Assembly: GCA_947579665.1 (NCBI GenBank)
Contig: CANPUZ010000064.1
Location: 62,001 to 126,000 of the forward strand
Direction of reading: 5' to 3'
DNA: 64,000 nucleotides
Source: Sympetrum striolatum
Lineage: Eukaryota; Arthropoda; Insecta; Odonata; Libellulidae
In this document: positions 28,130 to 43,086 of the stretch, one piece after another
Numbering within the stretch: the first letter of the stretch is position 1
How the letters are laid out: every line of letters starts with the position of its first letter
Translations under genes and position numbers: made by a program
Notes under the pieces: generated by a model
Seen by the model: only the letters and a program-made list of their open reading frames with translations
Databases searched by the model: none
Told to the model about the DNA's origin: nothing

Positions 28130-29220
28130 TCATAATATTTACGATTTATCCGGTCCCTTCTCTCTTAGAATCCTTACAGCATCCCATAGAATTCCTTAGT
28201 TACCCCAGGGAATGATCTAAATAAGGGCAAAGAAGAGGTAATTAGACAGAAAAGAAAATAATCTCATTCAATAACAAAATTCAATAAGAATGACGAATTA
28301 CAACAATCGAATATAACACAATCTACATGATTATTATAAGATACTTATTCATCATAATATTTACGATTTATCCCGTCCCTTCTCTCTTAGAATCCTTACA
28401 GCATCCCTTAAAATTACTTCGTTACCTCAGGGAATGATCTAAATAAGGGCAAAGAAGAGGAAATTAGACAGAAAAGAAAATAATCTCATTCAATATCAAA
28501 ATTCAATTAAAATGAAGAATTACAACAATCGAATCTAACTTTAATCTATATGATTATTATAAGATACTTATTTATCAATATATTTACGATTTATCCGGTC
28601 CTTTCACTCTTAGAATCCTTACAGCATCCCTTAAAATTCCTTCGTTACCTCAGGGAATGATCTGAATAAGGGCAAAGATGAGGAAATTAGACAGAAAAGA
28701 AAATAATCTCATTCAATATCAAAATTCAATTAAAATGACGAATTACAACAATCGAATCTAACTTTCATCTATATGATTATTATAAGATACTTATTTATCA
28801 TAATATTTACGATTTATCCGGTCCCTTCTCTCTTAGAATCCTTACAGCATCCCTTAAAATTCCTTCGTTACCCCAGGGAATGATCTTAATAAGGGCAAAG
28901 AAGAGGAAATTAGACAGAAAAGAAAATAATCTCATTCAATATCAAAATTCAATAAGAATGACGAATTACAACAATCGAATCTAACTTTAATCTAAATGAT
29001 TATTATAAGATACTTATTTATCATAATATTTACGATTTATCCGGTCCTTTCTCTCTTAGAATCCTTACAGCATCCCTTAAAATTCCTTCGTTACCTCAGG
29101 GAATGATCTGAATAGGGGCAAAGAAGAGGAAATTAGACAGAAAAGAAAATAATCTCATTGAATATCAAAATTCAATAAAACTGACGAATTACAACAATCG
29201 AATCTAACTTTAATCTATAT
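27217..29220 (+). repeat. 2004-bp (9-monomer) tandem duplication, copy 1
   Basis: Nine monomers directly followed by a second copy at 29221-31224. Shared private variants: GATTATTAACAG at 27217/29221, CACAATCTACATG at 28317/30321, TTTCATCTATATG near 28,765/30,769 and GAATAGGGGC near 29,110/31,114. The left part overlaps copy 2 of the 1559-bp duplication, so the 1559-bp event came first. Confidence 0.87.
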
Positions 29221-31224
29221 GATTATTAACAGATACTTATTTACCATAATATTTACGATTTATCCGGTCCCTTCTCTCTTAGAATCCTTACAGCATCCCT
29301 TAGAAATCCTACGTTACCTCAGGGAATGATCTGAATAAGGGCAAAGAAGAGGAAATTAGACAGAAAGAAAATAATCTCATTCAATATCAAAATTCAATAA
29401 GAATGACGAATTACAACAATCGAATCTAAATTTAATCTATATGATTATTATAAGATACTTATTAAACATAATATTTACGATTTATCCGGTCCCTTCTCTC
29501 TTAGAATCCTTACAGCATCCCTTAGAAATCCTTCGTTACCTCAGGGAATGATCTGAATAAGGGCAAAGAAGAGGAAATTAGACAGAAAAGAAAATAATCT
29601 CATTCAATATCAAAATTCAATAAGAATGACGAATGACAAAAATCGAATCTAACTTTAATCTATAAGATTATTATAAGATACTTATTTATCATAATATTTA
29701 CTATTTATCCGGTCCCTTCTCTCTTAGAATCCTTACAGTATCCCTTACAAATCCTACGTTACCTCAGGGAATGATCTGAATAAGGGCAAAGAAGAGGAAA
29801 TCAGACAGAAAAGAAAATAATTCATTCAATATCAAAATTCAATTAGAATGACGAATTACAACAATCGAATCTAACTTTAATCTATATGATTATTATAAGA
29901 TACTTATTTATCATAATATTTACGATTTATCCGGTCCCTTCTCTCTTAGAATCCTTACAGCATCCCATAGAATTCCTTAGTTACCCCAGGGAATGATCTA
30001 AATAAGGGCAAAGAAGAGGAAATTAGACAGAAAAGAAAATAATCTCATTCAATATCAAAATTCAATAAGAATGACGAATTACAACAATCGAATCTAACTT
30101 TAATCTATATGATTATTATAAGATACTTATTTATCATAATATTTACGATTTATCCGGTCCCTTCTCTCTTTGAATCCTTAAAGCATCCCTTAGAATTCCT
30201 TAGTTACCCCAGGGAATGATCTAAATAAGGGCAAAGAAGAGGTAATTAGACAGAAAAGAAAATAATCTCATTCAATAACAAAATTCAATAAGAATGACGA
30301 ATTACAACAATCGAATATAACACAATCTACATGATTATTATAAGATACTTATTCATCATAATATTTACGATTTATCCCGTCCCTTCTCTCTTAGAATCCT
30401 TACAGCATCCCTTAAAATTACTTCGTTACCTCAGGGAATGATCTAAATAAGGGCAAAGAAGAGGAAATTAGACAGAAAAGAAAATAATCTCATTCAATAT
30501 CAAAATTCAATTAAAATGAAGAATTACAACAATCGAATCTAACTTTAATCTATATGATTATTATAAGATACTTATTTATCAATATATTTACGATTTATCC
30601 GGTCCTTTCACTCTTAGAATCCTTACAGCATCCCTTAAAATTCCTTCGTTACCTCAGGGAATGATCTGAATAAGGGCAAAGATGAGGAAATTAGACAGAA
30701 AAGAAAATAATCTCATTCAATATCAAAATTCAATTAAAATGACGAATTACAACAATCGAATCTAACTTTCATCTATATGATTATTATAAGATACTTATTT
30801 ATCATAATATTTACGATTTATCCGGTCCCTTCTCTCTTAGAATCCTTACAGCATCCCTTAAAATTCCTTCGTTACCCCAGGGAATGATCTTAATAAGGGC
30901 AAAGAAGAGGAAATTAGACAGAAAAGAAAATAATCTCATTCAATATCAAAATTCAATAAGAATGACGAATTACAACAATCGAATCTAACTTTAATCTAAA
31001 TGATTATTATAAGATACTTATTTATCATAATATTTACGATTTATCCGGTCCTTTCTCTCTTAGAATCCTTACAGCATCCCTTAAAATTCCTTCGTTACCT
31101 CAGGGAATGATCTGAATAGGGGCAAAGAAGAGGAAATTAGACAGAAAAGAAAATAATCTCATTGAATATCAAAATTCAATAAAACTGACGAATTACAACA
31201 ATCGAATCTAACTTTAATCTATAT
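29221..31224 (+). repeat. 2004-bp (9-monomer) tandem duplication, copy 2
   Basis: Second copy of 27217-29220. Matching ends at 31225, where GATTATTATAAG replaces the GATTATTAACAG that starts each copy. A few differences have built up: near 30,170-30,190 this copy reads TTTGAATCCTTAAAGCATCCC where copy 1 has TTAGAATCCTTACAGCATCCC with a CATAG variant after it. Confidence 0.87.
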
Positions 31225-32562
31225 GATTATTATAAGATACTTATTTATCATAATATTTACGATTTATCCGGTCCCTTCTCTCTTAGAATCCTTACAGCAT
31301 CCCTTAAAGTTCCTTCGTTACCTCAGGGAATGATCTGAATAAGGGCATAGAAGAGGAAATTAGACAGAAAAGAAAATAATCTCATTCAATATCAAAATTC
31401 AATTAAAATGTCGAATTGCAACAATCGAATCTAACTTTAATCTATATGATTATTTTAAGATACTTATTTATCATAATATTTACGATTTATCCGGTCCTTT
31501 TTATCTTAGAATCCTTACAGCATCCCTTAAAATTCCTTCGTTACCTCAGGGAATGATCTGAATAAGGGCAAAGAAGAGGAAATTAGACAGAAAAGAAAAT
31601 AATCTCATTCAATATCAAAATTCAATAAGAATGACGAATTTCAACAATCGAATCTAACTTTAATCTATATGATTATTATAAGATACTTATTTATCATAAT
31701 ATTTACGATTTTTCCGGTCCCTTCTCTCTTAGAATCCTTACAGCATCCCTTAGAATTCCTTAGTTACCCCAGGGAATGATCTAAATAAGGGCAAAGAAGA
31801 GGTAATTAGACAGAAAAGAAAATAATCTCATTCAATAACAAAATTCAATAAGAATGACGAATTACAACAATCGAATATAACTCAATCTACATGATTATTA
31901 TAAGATACTTATTTATCATAATATTTACGATTTATCCCGTCCCTTCTCTCTTAGAATCCTTACAGCATCCCTTAAAATTACTTCGTTACCTCAGGGAATG
32001 ATCTAAATAAGGGCAAAGAAGAGGAAATTAGACAGAAAAGAAAATAATCTCATTCAATATCAAAATTCAATTAAAATGACGAATTACAACAATCGAATCT
32101 AACTTTAATCTATATGATTATTATAAGATACTTATTTATCAATATATTTACTATTTATCCGGTCCCTTCTCTCTTAGAATCCTTACAGTATCCCTTAAAA
32201 TTCCTTCGTTACCTCATGGAATGATCTGAATAAGGGCAAAGATGAGGAAATTAGACAGAAAAGAAAATAATCTCATTCAATATCAAAATTCAATTAAAAT
32301 GACGAATTACAACAATCGAATCTAACTTTAATCTATATGATTATTATAAGATACTTATTTATCATAATATTTAAGATTTATCCGGTCCCTTCTCTCTTAG
32401 AATCCTTACAGCATCCCTTAAAATTCCTTCGTTACCCCAGGGAATGATCTTAATAAGGGCAAAGAAGAGGAAATTAGACAGAAAAGAAAATAATCTCATT
32501 CAATATCAAAATTCAATAAGAATGACGAATTACAACAATCGAATCTAACTTTAATCTATATG
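30780..32562 (+). repeat. 1783-bp (8-monomer) duplication, copy 1
   Basis: About eight monomers whose variants recur 1783 bp downstream: GATCTTAATAAGG (about 30,888/32,671), GAATAGGGGC (31114/32897), the AATGTCGAATTGC monomer (TCG at 31411/33194) and CTTTTTATCTTAG (about 31,498/33,281). The left part lies inside copy 2 of the 2004-bp duplication, so this event is later still. Edges are good to about 100 bp. Confidence 0.75.
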
Positions 32563-34560
32563 ATTATTATAAGATACTTATTTATCATAATATTTACGAT
32601 TTATCCGGTCCCTTCTCTCTTAGAATCCTTACAGCATCCCTTAAAATTCCTTCGTTACCCCAGGGAATGATCTTAATAAGGGCAAAGAAGAGGAAATTAG
32701 ACAGAAAAGAAAATAATCTCATTCAATATCAAAATTCAATAAGAATGACGAATTACAACAATCGAATCTAACTTTAATCTAAATGATTATTATAAGATAC
32801 TTATTTATCATAATATTTACGATTTATCCGGTCCTTTCTCTCTTAGAATCCTTACAGCATCCCTTAAAATTCCTTCGTTACCTCAGGGAATGATCTGAAT
32901 AGGGGCAAAGAAGAGGAAATTAGACAGAAAAGAAAATAATCTCATTGAATATCAAAATTCAATAAAACTGACGAATTACAACAATCGAATCTAACTTTAA
33001 TCTATATGATTATTATAAGATACTTATTTATCATAATATTTACGATTTATCCGGTCCCTTCTCTCTTAGAATCCTTACAGCATCCCTTAAAGTTCCTTCG
33101 TTACCTCAGGGAATGATCTGAATAAGGGCATAGAAGAGGAAATTAGACAGAAAAGAAAATAATCTCATTCAATATCAAAATTCAATTAAAATGTCGAATT
33201 GCAACAATCGAATCTAACTTTAATCTATATGATTATTTTAAGATACTTATTTATCATAATATTTACGATTTATCCGGTCCTTTTTATCTTAGAATCCTTA
33301 CAGCATCCCTTAAAATTCCTTCGTTACCTCAGGGAATGATCTGAATAAGGGCAAAGAAGAGGAAATTAGACAGAAAAGAAAATAATCTCATTCAATATCA
33401 AAATTCAATAAGAATGACGAATTTCAACAATCGAATCTAACTTTAATCTATATGATTATTATAAGATACTTATTTATCATAATATTTACGATTTTTCCGG
33501 TCCCTTCTCTCTTAGAATCCTTACAGCATCCCTTAGAATTCCTTAGTTACCCCAGGGAATGATCTAAATAAGGGCAAAGAAGAGGAAATTAGACAGAAAA
33601 GAAAATAATCTCATTCAGTATCAAAATTCAATAAGAATGACGAATTACAACAATCGAATCTAACTTTAATCTATATGATTATTATAAGATACTTATTTAT
33701 CATAATATTTACGATTTACCGGTCCCTTCTCTCTTAGAATCCTTACAGCATCCCTTAGAATTCCTTAGTTACCCCAGGGAATGATCTAAATAAGGGCAAA
33801 GAAGAGGTAATTAGACAGAAAAGAAAATAATCTCATTCAATAACAAAATTCAATAAGAATGACGAATTACAACAATCGAATATAACTCAATCTACATGAT
33901 TATTATAAGATACTTATTTATCATAATATTTACGATTTATCCCGTCCCTTCTCTCTTAGAATCCTTACAGCATCCCTTAAAATTACTTCGTTACCTCAGG
34001 GAATGATCTAAATAAGGGCAAAGAAGAGGAAATTAGACAGAAAAGAAAATAATCTCATTCAATATCAAAATTCAATTAAAATGACGAATTACAACAATCG
34101 AATCTAACTTTAATCTATATGATTATTATAAGATACTTATTTATCAATATATTTACTATTTATCCGGTCCCTTCTCTCTTAGAATCCTTACAGTATCCCT
34201 TAAAATTCCTTCGTTACCTCATGGAATGATCTGAATAAGGGCAAAGATGAGGAAATTAGACAGAAAAGAAAATAATCTCATTCAATATCAAAATTCAATT
34301 AAAATGACGAATTACAACAATCGAATCTAACTTTAATCTATATGATTATTATAAGATACTTATTTATCATAATATTTAAGATTTATCCGGTCCCTTCTCT
34401 CTTAGAATCCTTACAGCATCCCTTAAAATTCCTTCGTTACCCCAGGGAATGATCTTAATAAGGGCAAAGAAGAGGAAATTAGACAGAAAAGAAAATAATC
34501 TCATTCAATATCAAAATTCAATAAGAATGACGAATTACAACAATCGAATCTAACTTTAAT
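32563..34560 (+). repeat. 1783-bp duplication, copy 2, with one extra monomer
   Basis: Second copy of 30780-32562. It matches at an offset of 1783 bp to about 33,580. It then contains one additional monomer (about 33,583-33,805, with a CAGTATCAAAATTC and a TTTACCGG variant), after which the match continues at about 2005 bp. The shared CAGTATCCCTTAAAATTCC plus CCTCATGGAATG monomer (about 32,187 and 34,192) confirms the resumed register. Confidence 0.7.
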
Positions 34561-37500
34561 CTAAATGATTATTATAAGATACTTATTTATCATAATATTT
34601 ACGATTTATCCGGTCCTTTCTCTCTTAGAATCCTTACAGCATCCCTTAAAATTCCTTCGTTACCTCAGGGAAGGATCTGAATAGGGGCAAAGAAGAGGAA
34701 ATTAGACAGAAAAGAAAATAATCTCATTGAATATCAAAATTCAATAAAACTGACGAATTACAACAATCGAATCTAACTTTAATCTATATGATTATTATAA
34801 GATACTTATTTATCATAATATTTACGATTTATCCGGTCCTATCTCTCTTAAAATCCTTACAGCATCCCTTTAAATTCCTTCGTTACCCCAGGGAATGATC
34901 TGAATAAGGGCAAAGAAGAGGAAATTAGACAGAAAAGAAAATAATCACATTCAATATCAAAATTCAATAAGAATGACGAATTACAACAATCGAATCTAAC
35001 TTTAATCTATATGATTATTATAAGATACTTATTTATCATAATATTTACGATTTATCCGGTCACTTCTCTCTTAGAATCCTTACAGCAACCCTTAGAAATC
35101 CTACGTTACCTCAGGGAATGATCTGAATAAGGGCAAAGAAGAGGAAATTAGACAGAAAAGAAAATAATCTCATTCAATATCAAAATTCAATAAGAATGAC
35201 GAATTACAACAATCGAATCTAACTTTAATCTATATGATTATTATAAGATACTTATTTATCATAATATTTACGATTTTTCCGGTCCCTTCTCTCTTAGAAT
35301 CCTTACAGCATCCCTTAGAATTCCTTAGTTACCCCAGGGAATGATCTAAATAAGGGCAAAGAAGAGGAAATTAGACAGAAAAGAAAATAATCTCATTCAG
35401 TATCAAAATTCAATAAGAATGACGAATTACAACAATCGAATCTAACTTTAATCTATATGATTATTATAAGATACTTATTTATCATAATATTTACGATTTA
35501 CCGGTCCCTTCTCTCTTAGAATCCTTACAGCATCCCTTAGAATTCCTTAGTTACCCCAGGGAATGATCTAAATAAGGGCAAAGAAGAGGTAATTAGACAG
35601 AAAAGAAAATAATCTCATTCAATAACAAAATTCAATAAGAATGACGAATTACAACAATCGAATATAACTCAATCTACATGATAATTATAAGATACTTATT
35701 TATCATAATATTTACGATTTATCCCGTCCCTTCTCTCTTAGAATCCTTACAGCATCCCTTAAAATTACTTCGTTACCTCAGGGAATGATCTAAATAAGGG
35801 CAAAGAAGAGGAAATTAGACAGAAAAGAAAATAATCTCATTCAATATCAAAATTCAATTAAAATGACGAATTACAACAATCGAATCTAACTTTAATCTAT
35901 ATGATTATTATAAGATACTTATTTAACATAATATTTACGATTTATCCGGTCCCTTCTCTCTTAGAATCCTTACAGCATCCCTTAGAAATCCTTCGTTACC
36001 TCAGGGAATGATCTGAATAAGGGCAAAGAAGAGGAAATTAGACAGAAAAGAAAATAATCTCATTCAATATCAAAATTCAATAAGAATGACGAATTACAAC
36101 AATCGAATCTAACTTTAATCTATAAGATTATTATAAGATACTTATTTATCATAATATTTACGATTTATCCGGTCCATTCTCTCTTAGAATCCTTACAGTA
36201 TCCCTTACAAATCCTACGTTACCTCAGGGAATGATCCGAATAAGGGCAAAGAAGAGGAAATCAGACAGAAAAGAAAATAATCTCATTCAATATCAAAATT
36301 CAATAAGAATGACGAATTACAACAATCGAATCTAACTTTAATCTATATGATTATTATAAGATACTTATTTATCATAATATTTACGATTTATCCGGTCCCT
36401 TCTCTCTTAGAATCCTTACAGCATCCCTTAGAAATCCTACGTTACCTCAGGGAATGATCTGAATAAGGGCAAAGAAGAGGAAATTAGACAGAAAAGAAAA
36501 AAATCTCATTCAATATCAAAATTCAATAAGAATGACGAATAACAACAATCGAATCTAACTTTAATCTATATGATTCATATAAGATACTTATTTATCATAA
36601 TATTTACGATTTATCCGGTCCCTTCTCTCTTAGAATCCTTACAGCATCCCTTAGAATTCCTTAGTTACCCCAGGGAATGATCTAAATAAGGGCAAAGAAG
36701 AGGAAATTAGACAGAAAAGAAAATAATCTCATTCAATATCAAAATTAAATAAGAATAACGAATTACAACAATCGAATCTAACTTTAATCTATATGATTAT
36801 TATAAGATACTTATTTATCATAATATTTACGATTTATCGGGTCCCTTCTCTCTTTGAATCCTTACAGCATCCCTTAGAATTCCTTAGTTACCCCAGGGAA
36901 TGATCTAAATAAGGGCAAAGAAGAGGTAATTAGACAGAAAAGAAAATAATCTCATTCAATAACAAAATTCAATAAGAATGACGAATTACAACAATCGAAT
37001 ATAACTCAATCTACATGATTATTATAAGATACTTATTTATCTTAATATTTACGATTTATCCCGTCCCTTCTCTCTTAGAATCCTTACAGCATCCCTTAAA
37101 ATTACTTCGTTACCTCAGGGAATGATCTAAATAAGGGCAAAGAAGAGGAAATTAGACAGAAAAGAAAATAATCTCATTCAATATCAAAATTCAATTAAAA
37201 TGACGAATTACAACAATCGAATCTAACTTTAATCTATATGATTATTATAAGATACTTATTTATCAATATATTTACTATTTATCCGGTCCCTTCTCTCTTA
37301 GAATCCTTACAGTATCCCTTAAAATTCCTTCGTTACCTCAGGGAATGATCTGAATAAGGGCAAAGATGAGGAAATTAGACAGAAAAGAAAATAATCTCAT
37401 TCAATATCAAAATTCAATTAAAATGACGAATTAAAACAATCGAATCTAACTTTAATATATATGATTATTATAAGATACTTATTTATCATAATATTTAAGA

Positions 37501-40500
37501 TTTATCCGGTCCCTTCTCTCTTAGAATCCTTACAGCATCCCTTAAAATTCCTTCGTTACCCCAGGGAATGATCTTAATAAGGGCAAAGAAGAGGAAATTA
37601 GACAGAAAAGAAAATAATCTCATTCAATATCAAAATTCAATAAGAATGACGAATTACAACAATCGAATCTAACTTTAATCTAAATGATTATTATAAGATA
37701 CTTATTTATCATAATATTTACGATTTATCCGGTCCTTTCTCTCTTAGAATCCTTACAGCATCCCTTAAAATTCCTTCGTTACCTCAGGGAAGGATCTGAA
37801 TAGGGGCAAAGAATAGGAAATTAGACAGAAAAGATAATAATCTCATTGAATATCAAAATTCAATAAAACTGACGAATTACAACAATCGAATCTAACTTTA
37901 ATCTATATGATTATTATAAGATACTTATTTATCATAATATTTACGATTTATCCGGTCCTTTCTCTCTTAAAATCCTTACAGCATCCCTTAAAATTCCTTC
38001 GTTACCCCAGGGAATGATCTGAATAAGGGCAAAGAAGATGAAATTAGACAGAAAAGAAAATAATCTCATTCAATATCAAAATTCAATAAGAATGACGAAT
38101 TACAACAATCGAATCTAACTTTAATCTATATGATTATTATAAGATACTTATTTATCATAATATTTACGATTTATCCGGTCACTTCTCTCTTAGAATCCTT
38201 ACAGCAACCCTTAGAAATCCTACGTTACCTCAGGGAATGATCTGAATAAGGGCAAAGAAGAGGAAATTAGACAGAAAAGAAAATAATCTCATTCAATATC
38301 AAAATTCAATAAGAATGACAAATTACATCAATCGAATCTAACTTTAATCTATATGATTATTATAAGATATTTATTTATCATAATATTTACGATTTATCCG
38401 GTCCCTTCTCTCTTAGAATCCTTACAGCATCCCTTAAAGCTCCTTCGTTACCTCAGGGAATGATCTGAATAAGGGCATAGAAGAGTAAATTAGACAGAAA
38501 AGAAAATAATCTCATTCAATATCAGAATTCAATTAAAATGTCGAATTGCAACAATCGAATCTAACTTTAATCTATATGATTATTATAAGATACTTATTTA
38601 TCATAATATTTACGATTTATCCGGTCCTTTTTCTCTTAGAATCCTTACAGCATCCCTTAGAATTCCTTAGTTACCCCAGGGATTGATCTAAATAAGGGCA
38701 AAGAAGAGGAAAATAGACAGAAAAGAAAATAATCTCATTCAATATCAAAATTTAATAAGAATGACGAATTACAACAATCGAATGTAACTTTAATCTATAT
38801 GATTATTATAAGATACTTATTTATCATACTATTTACGATTTATCCGGTCCCTTCTCTCTAAGAATCCTTACAGCATCGCTTAGAATTCCTTAGTTACCCC
38901 AGGGAATGATCTAAATAAGGAAAAGAAGAGGTAATTAGACAGAAAAGAAAATAATCTCATTCAATATCAAAATTTAATAAGAATGACGAATTACAACAAT
39001 CGAATCTAACTTTAATCTATATGATTATTATAAGATACTTATTTATCATAATATTTACGATTTATCCCGTCCCTTCTCTCTTAGAATCCTTACAGTATCC
39101 CTTAGTATTCCTTAGTTACCCCAGGGAATGATCTAAATAAGGGCAAAGAAGAGGAAATTAGACAGAAAAGAAAATAATCTCATTCAATATCAAAATTCAA
39201 TAAGAATGACGAATTACAACAATCGAATCTAACTTTAATCTATATGATTATTATAAGATACTTATTTATCATAATATTTACGATTTACCGGTCCCTTCTC
39301 TCTTAGAATCCTTATAGCATCCCTTAGAATTCCTTAGTTACCCCAGGGAATGATCTAAATAAGGGCAAAGAAGAGGTAATTAGACAGAAAAGAAAATAAT
39401 ATCATTCAATAACAAAATTCAATAAGAATGACGAATTACAACAATCGAATATAACTCAATCTACATGATTATTATAAGATACTTATTTATCATAATATTT
39501 ACGATTTATCCCGTTCCTTCTCTCTTAGAATCCTTACAGCATCCCTTAAAATTACTTCGTTACCTCAGGGAATGATCTAAATAAGGGCAAAGAAGAGGAA
39601 ATTAGACAGAAAAGAAAATAATCTCATTCAATATCAAAATTCAAATAAAATGACGAATTACAACAATCGAATCTAATTTTAATCTATATGATTATTATAA
39701 GATACTTATTTATCATAATATTTACGATTTATCCGGTCCTTTCTCTCTTAGAATCCTTACAGCATCCCTTAAAATTCCTTCGTTACCTCAGGGAATGATC
39801 TGAATAAGGGCAAAGAAGAGGAAATTAGACAGAAAAGAAAATAATCTCATTGAATATCAAAATTCAATAAAACTGACGAATTACAACAATCGAATCTAAC
39901 TTTAATCCATATGATTATTATAAGATACTTATTTATCATAATATTTACGATTTATCCGGTCCTTTCTCTCTTAAAATCCTTACAGCATCCCTTAAAATTC
40001 CTTCGTTACTCCAGGGAATGATCTGAATAAGGGCAAAGAAGAGGTAATTAGACATAAATGAAAATAATCTCATTCAATATCAAAATTTAATAAGAATGAC
40101 GAATTACAACAATCGAATCTAACTATAAATCTATATGATTATTATAAGATACTTATTTATCATAATATTTACGATTTATCCGGTCCCTTCTCTCTTAGAA
40201 TCCTTACAGCATCCCTTAGAATTCCTTAGTTACCCCAGGGAATGATCTAAATAAGGGCAAAGAAGAGGTAATTAGACAGAAAAGAAAATAATCTCATTCA
40301 ATATCAAAATTCAATCAGAATGACGAATTACAACAATCGAATCTAACTTTAATCTATATGATTATTATAAGATACTTATTTATCAATATATTTACGATTT
40401 ATCCGGTCCCTTCTCTCTTAGAATCCTTACAGCATCCCTTAAAATTCCTTCGCAACCTCAGGGAATGATCTGAATAAGGGCAAAGAAGAGGAAATTAGAC

Positions 40501-40734
40501 AGAAAAGAAAATAATCTCATTCAATATCAAAATTTTATAAGAATGACAAATTACAACAATCGAATCTAACTTTAATCTATATGATTATTATAAGATACTT
40601 ATTTATCATAATATTTACGATTTATCCGGTCCCTTCTCTCTTAGAATCCTTACAGCATCCCTTAGAATTCCTTAGTTACCCCAGGGAATGATCTAAATAA
40701 GGGCAAAGAACAGGAAATTAGACAGAAAAGAAAA

Positions 40735-41750
40735 TAATCTCATTCAATATCAAAATTCAATTAAAATGACGAATTACAACAATCGAATCTAACTTTACTC
40801 TATATGATTATTATAAAATACTTATTTATCATAATATTTACGATTCATCCGGTCCTTTCTCTCTTAGAATTCTTACAGCATCCCTTAGAAATCCTACGTT
40901 ACCTCAGGGAATGATCTGAATAAGAAAAAAGAAGAGGAAATAACAAAAAAGAAAATAATCTCATTCAATATCAAAATTAATTAAAATGACGAATTACCAC
41001 AATCGAATCTATCTTTAATCTATATGACTATTATAAGATACTTATTTATCATAATATTTACGATTTATCCGGTCCCTTCTCTCTTAGAATCCTTACAGCA
41101 TCCCTTAAAAATCCTTCGTTACCTCAGGGAATGATCTGAATAAGGGCAAAGAAGTGGAAATTAGACAGAAAAGAAAATAATCTCATTTAATATCAAAATT
41201 CAATAAGAATGACGAATTACAACAATCGAATCTAACTTTAATCTATATGATTATTATAAGATACTTATTTATCATAATATTTACGATTTATCCGGTCCCT
41301 TCTCTCTTAGAATTCTTACAGAATACCTTAGAAATCCTACGTTACCTCAGGGAATGATCTAAATAAGGGCAAAGAAGAGGAAATTAGACAGAAAAGAAAA
41401 TAATCTCATTGAATATCAAAATTCAATAAAACTGACGAATAACAACAATCGAATCTAACTTTAATCTATATGATTATTATAAGATACTTATTTATCAATA
41501 TATTTACGATTTATCCGGTCCCTTCTCTCTTAGAATCCTTACAGCATCCCTTAAAATTCCTTCGTTACCTAAGGGAATGATCTGAATAAGGGCAAAGAAG
41601 AGGAAATTAGACAGAAAAGAAAATAATCTCATTCAATATCAAAAATTCAATAAGAATGACGAATTACAACAATCGAATCTAACTTTAATCTATATGATTA
41701 TTATAAGATACTTATTTATCATAATATTTACGATTTATCCGGTCCCTTCT
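40735..41750 (+). repeat. 1336-bp-spaced (6-monomer) repeat, copy 1
   Basis: About 1 kb of satellite whose variant order recurs 1336 bp later at 42071-43086: CTTTACTCTATATG (40795/42131), a shortened AGGAAATAACAAAAAAG monomer (about 40,935/42,271), GAAGTGGAAATTAG (about 41,151/42,487), GAATTCTTACAGAAT (about 41,311/42,647) and CAATATATTTACG (about 41,495/42,831). Parts recur again from about 45,415 and near 52,385 and 58,585. Confidence 0.75.
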
Positions 41751-42070
41751 CTCTTAGAATCCTTACAGCTTCCCTTAGAAATCCAATGTTACCTCAGGGA
41801 ATTTTCTGAATAAGGGTAAGGAAGAGGAAATTAGACAGAAAAGAAAATAATCACATTCAATATCAAAATTCAATAAGAATGACGAATTACAACAATCGAA
41901 TCTAACTTTAATCTATATGATTATTATAAGATACTTATTTATCATAATATTTACGATTTATCCGGTCCTTTCTATCTTAGAATCCTTATAGCAACCCTTA
42001 GAAATCCTACGTTACCTCAGGGAATGATCTGAATAAGGGCAAAGAAGAGGAAATTAGACAGAAAAGAAAA

Positions 42071-43086
42071 TAATCTCATTCAATATCAAAATTCAATTAA
42101 AATGACGAATTACAACAATCGAATCTAACTTTACTCTATATGATTATTATAAGATACTTATTTATCATAATATTTACGATTCATCCGGTCCTTTCTCTCA
42201 TAGAATTCTTACAGCATCCCTTAGAAATCCTACGTTAACTCAGGGAATGATCTGAATAAGAAAAATGAAGAGGAAATAACAAAAAAGAAAATAATCTCAT
42301 TCAATATCAAAATTAATTAAAATGACGAATTACAACAATCGAATCTAACTTTAATCTATATGATTATTATAAGATACTTATTTATCATAATATTTACGAT
42401 TTATCCGGTCCCTTCTCTCTTAGAATCCTTACAGCATCCCTTAAAAATCCTTCGTTACCTCAGGGAATGATCTGAATAAGGGCAAAGAAGTGGAAATTAG
42501 ACAGAAAAGAAAATAATCTCATTCAATATCAAAATTCAATAAGAATGACGAATTACAACAATCGAATCTAACTTTAATCTATATGATTATTATAAGATAC
42601 TTATTTATCATAATATTTACGATTTATCCGGTCCCTTCTCTCTTAGAATTCTTACAGAATCCCTTAGAAATCCTACGTTACCTCAGGGAATGATCTGAAT
42701 AAGAAAAAAGAAGAGGAAATTAGACAGAAAAGAAAATAATCTCATTCAATATCAAAATTCAATTAAAATGACGAATAACAACAATCGAATCTAACTTTAA
42801 TCTATATGATTATTATAAGATACTTATTTATCAATATATTTACGATTTATCCGGTCCCTTCTCTCTTAGAATCCTTACAGCATCCCTTAAAATTCCTTCG
42901 TTACCTAAGGGAATGATCTGAATAAGGGCAAGGAAGAGGAAATTAGACAGAAAAGAAAATAATCTCATTCAATATCAAAAATTCAATAAGAATGACGAAT
43001 TACAACAATCGAATCTAACTTTAATCTATAAGATTATTTTAAGATACTTACTTATCATAATATTTACGATTTATCCGGTCCCTTCT
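42071..43086 (+). repeat. 1336-bp-spaced (6-monomer) repeat, copy 2
   Basis: Second copy of 40735-41750. A further copy, offset 3344 bp (15 monomers), begins near 45,415 and is the monomer series interrupted by the insertion at 46053. After the insert the satellite resumes in the register predicted by this copy: A-run at 42704-42709 followed by GAAGAGG, against A-run at 47115-47120 followed by GAAGAGG. This copy therefore serves as the empty-site reference for that insertion. Confidence 0.75.
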
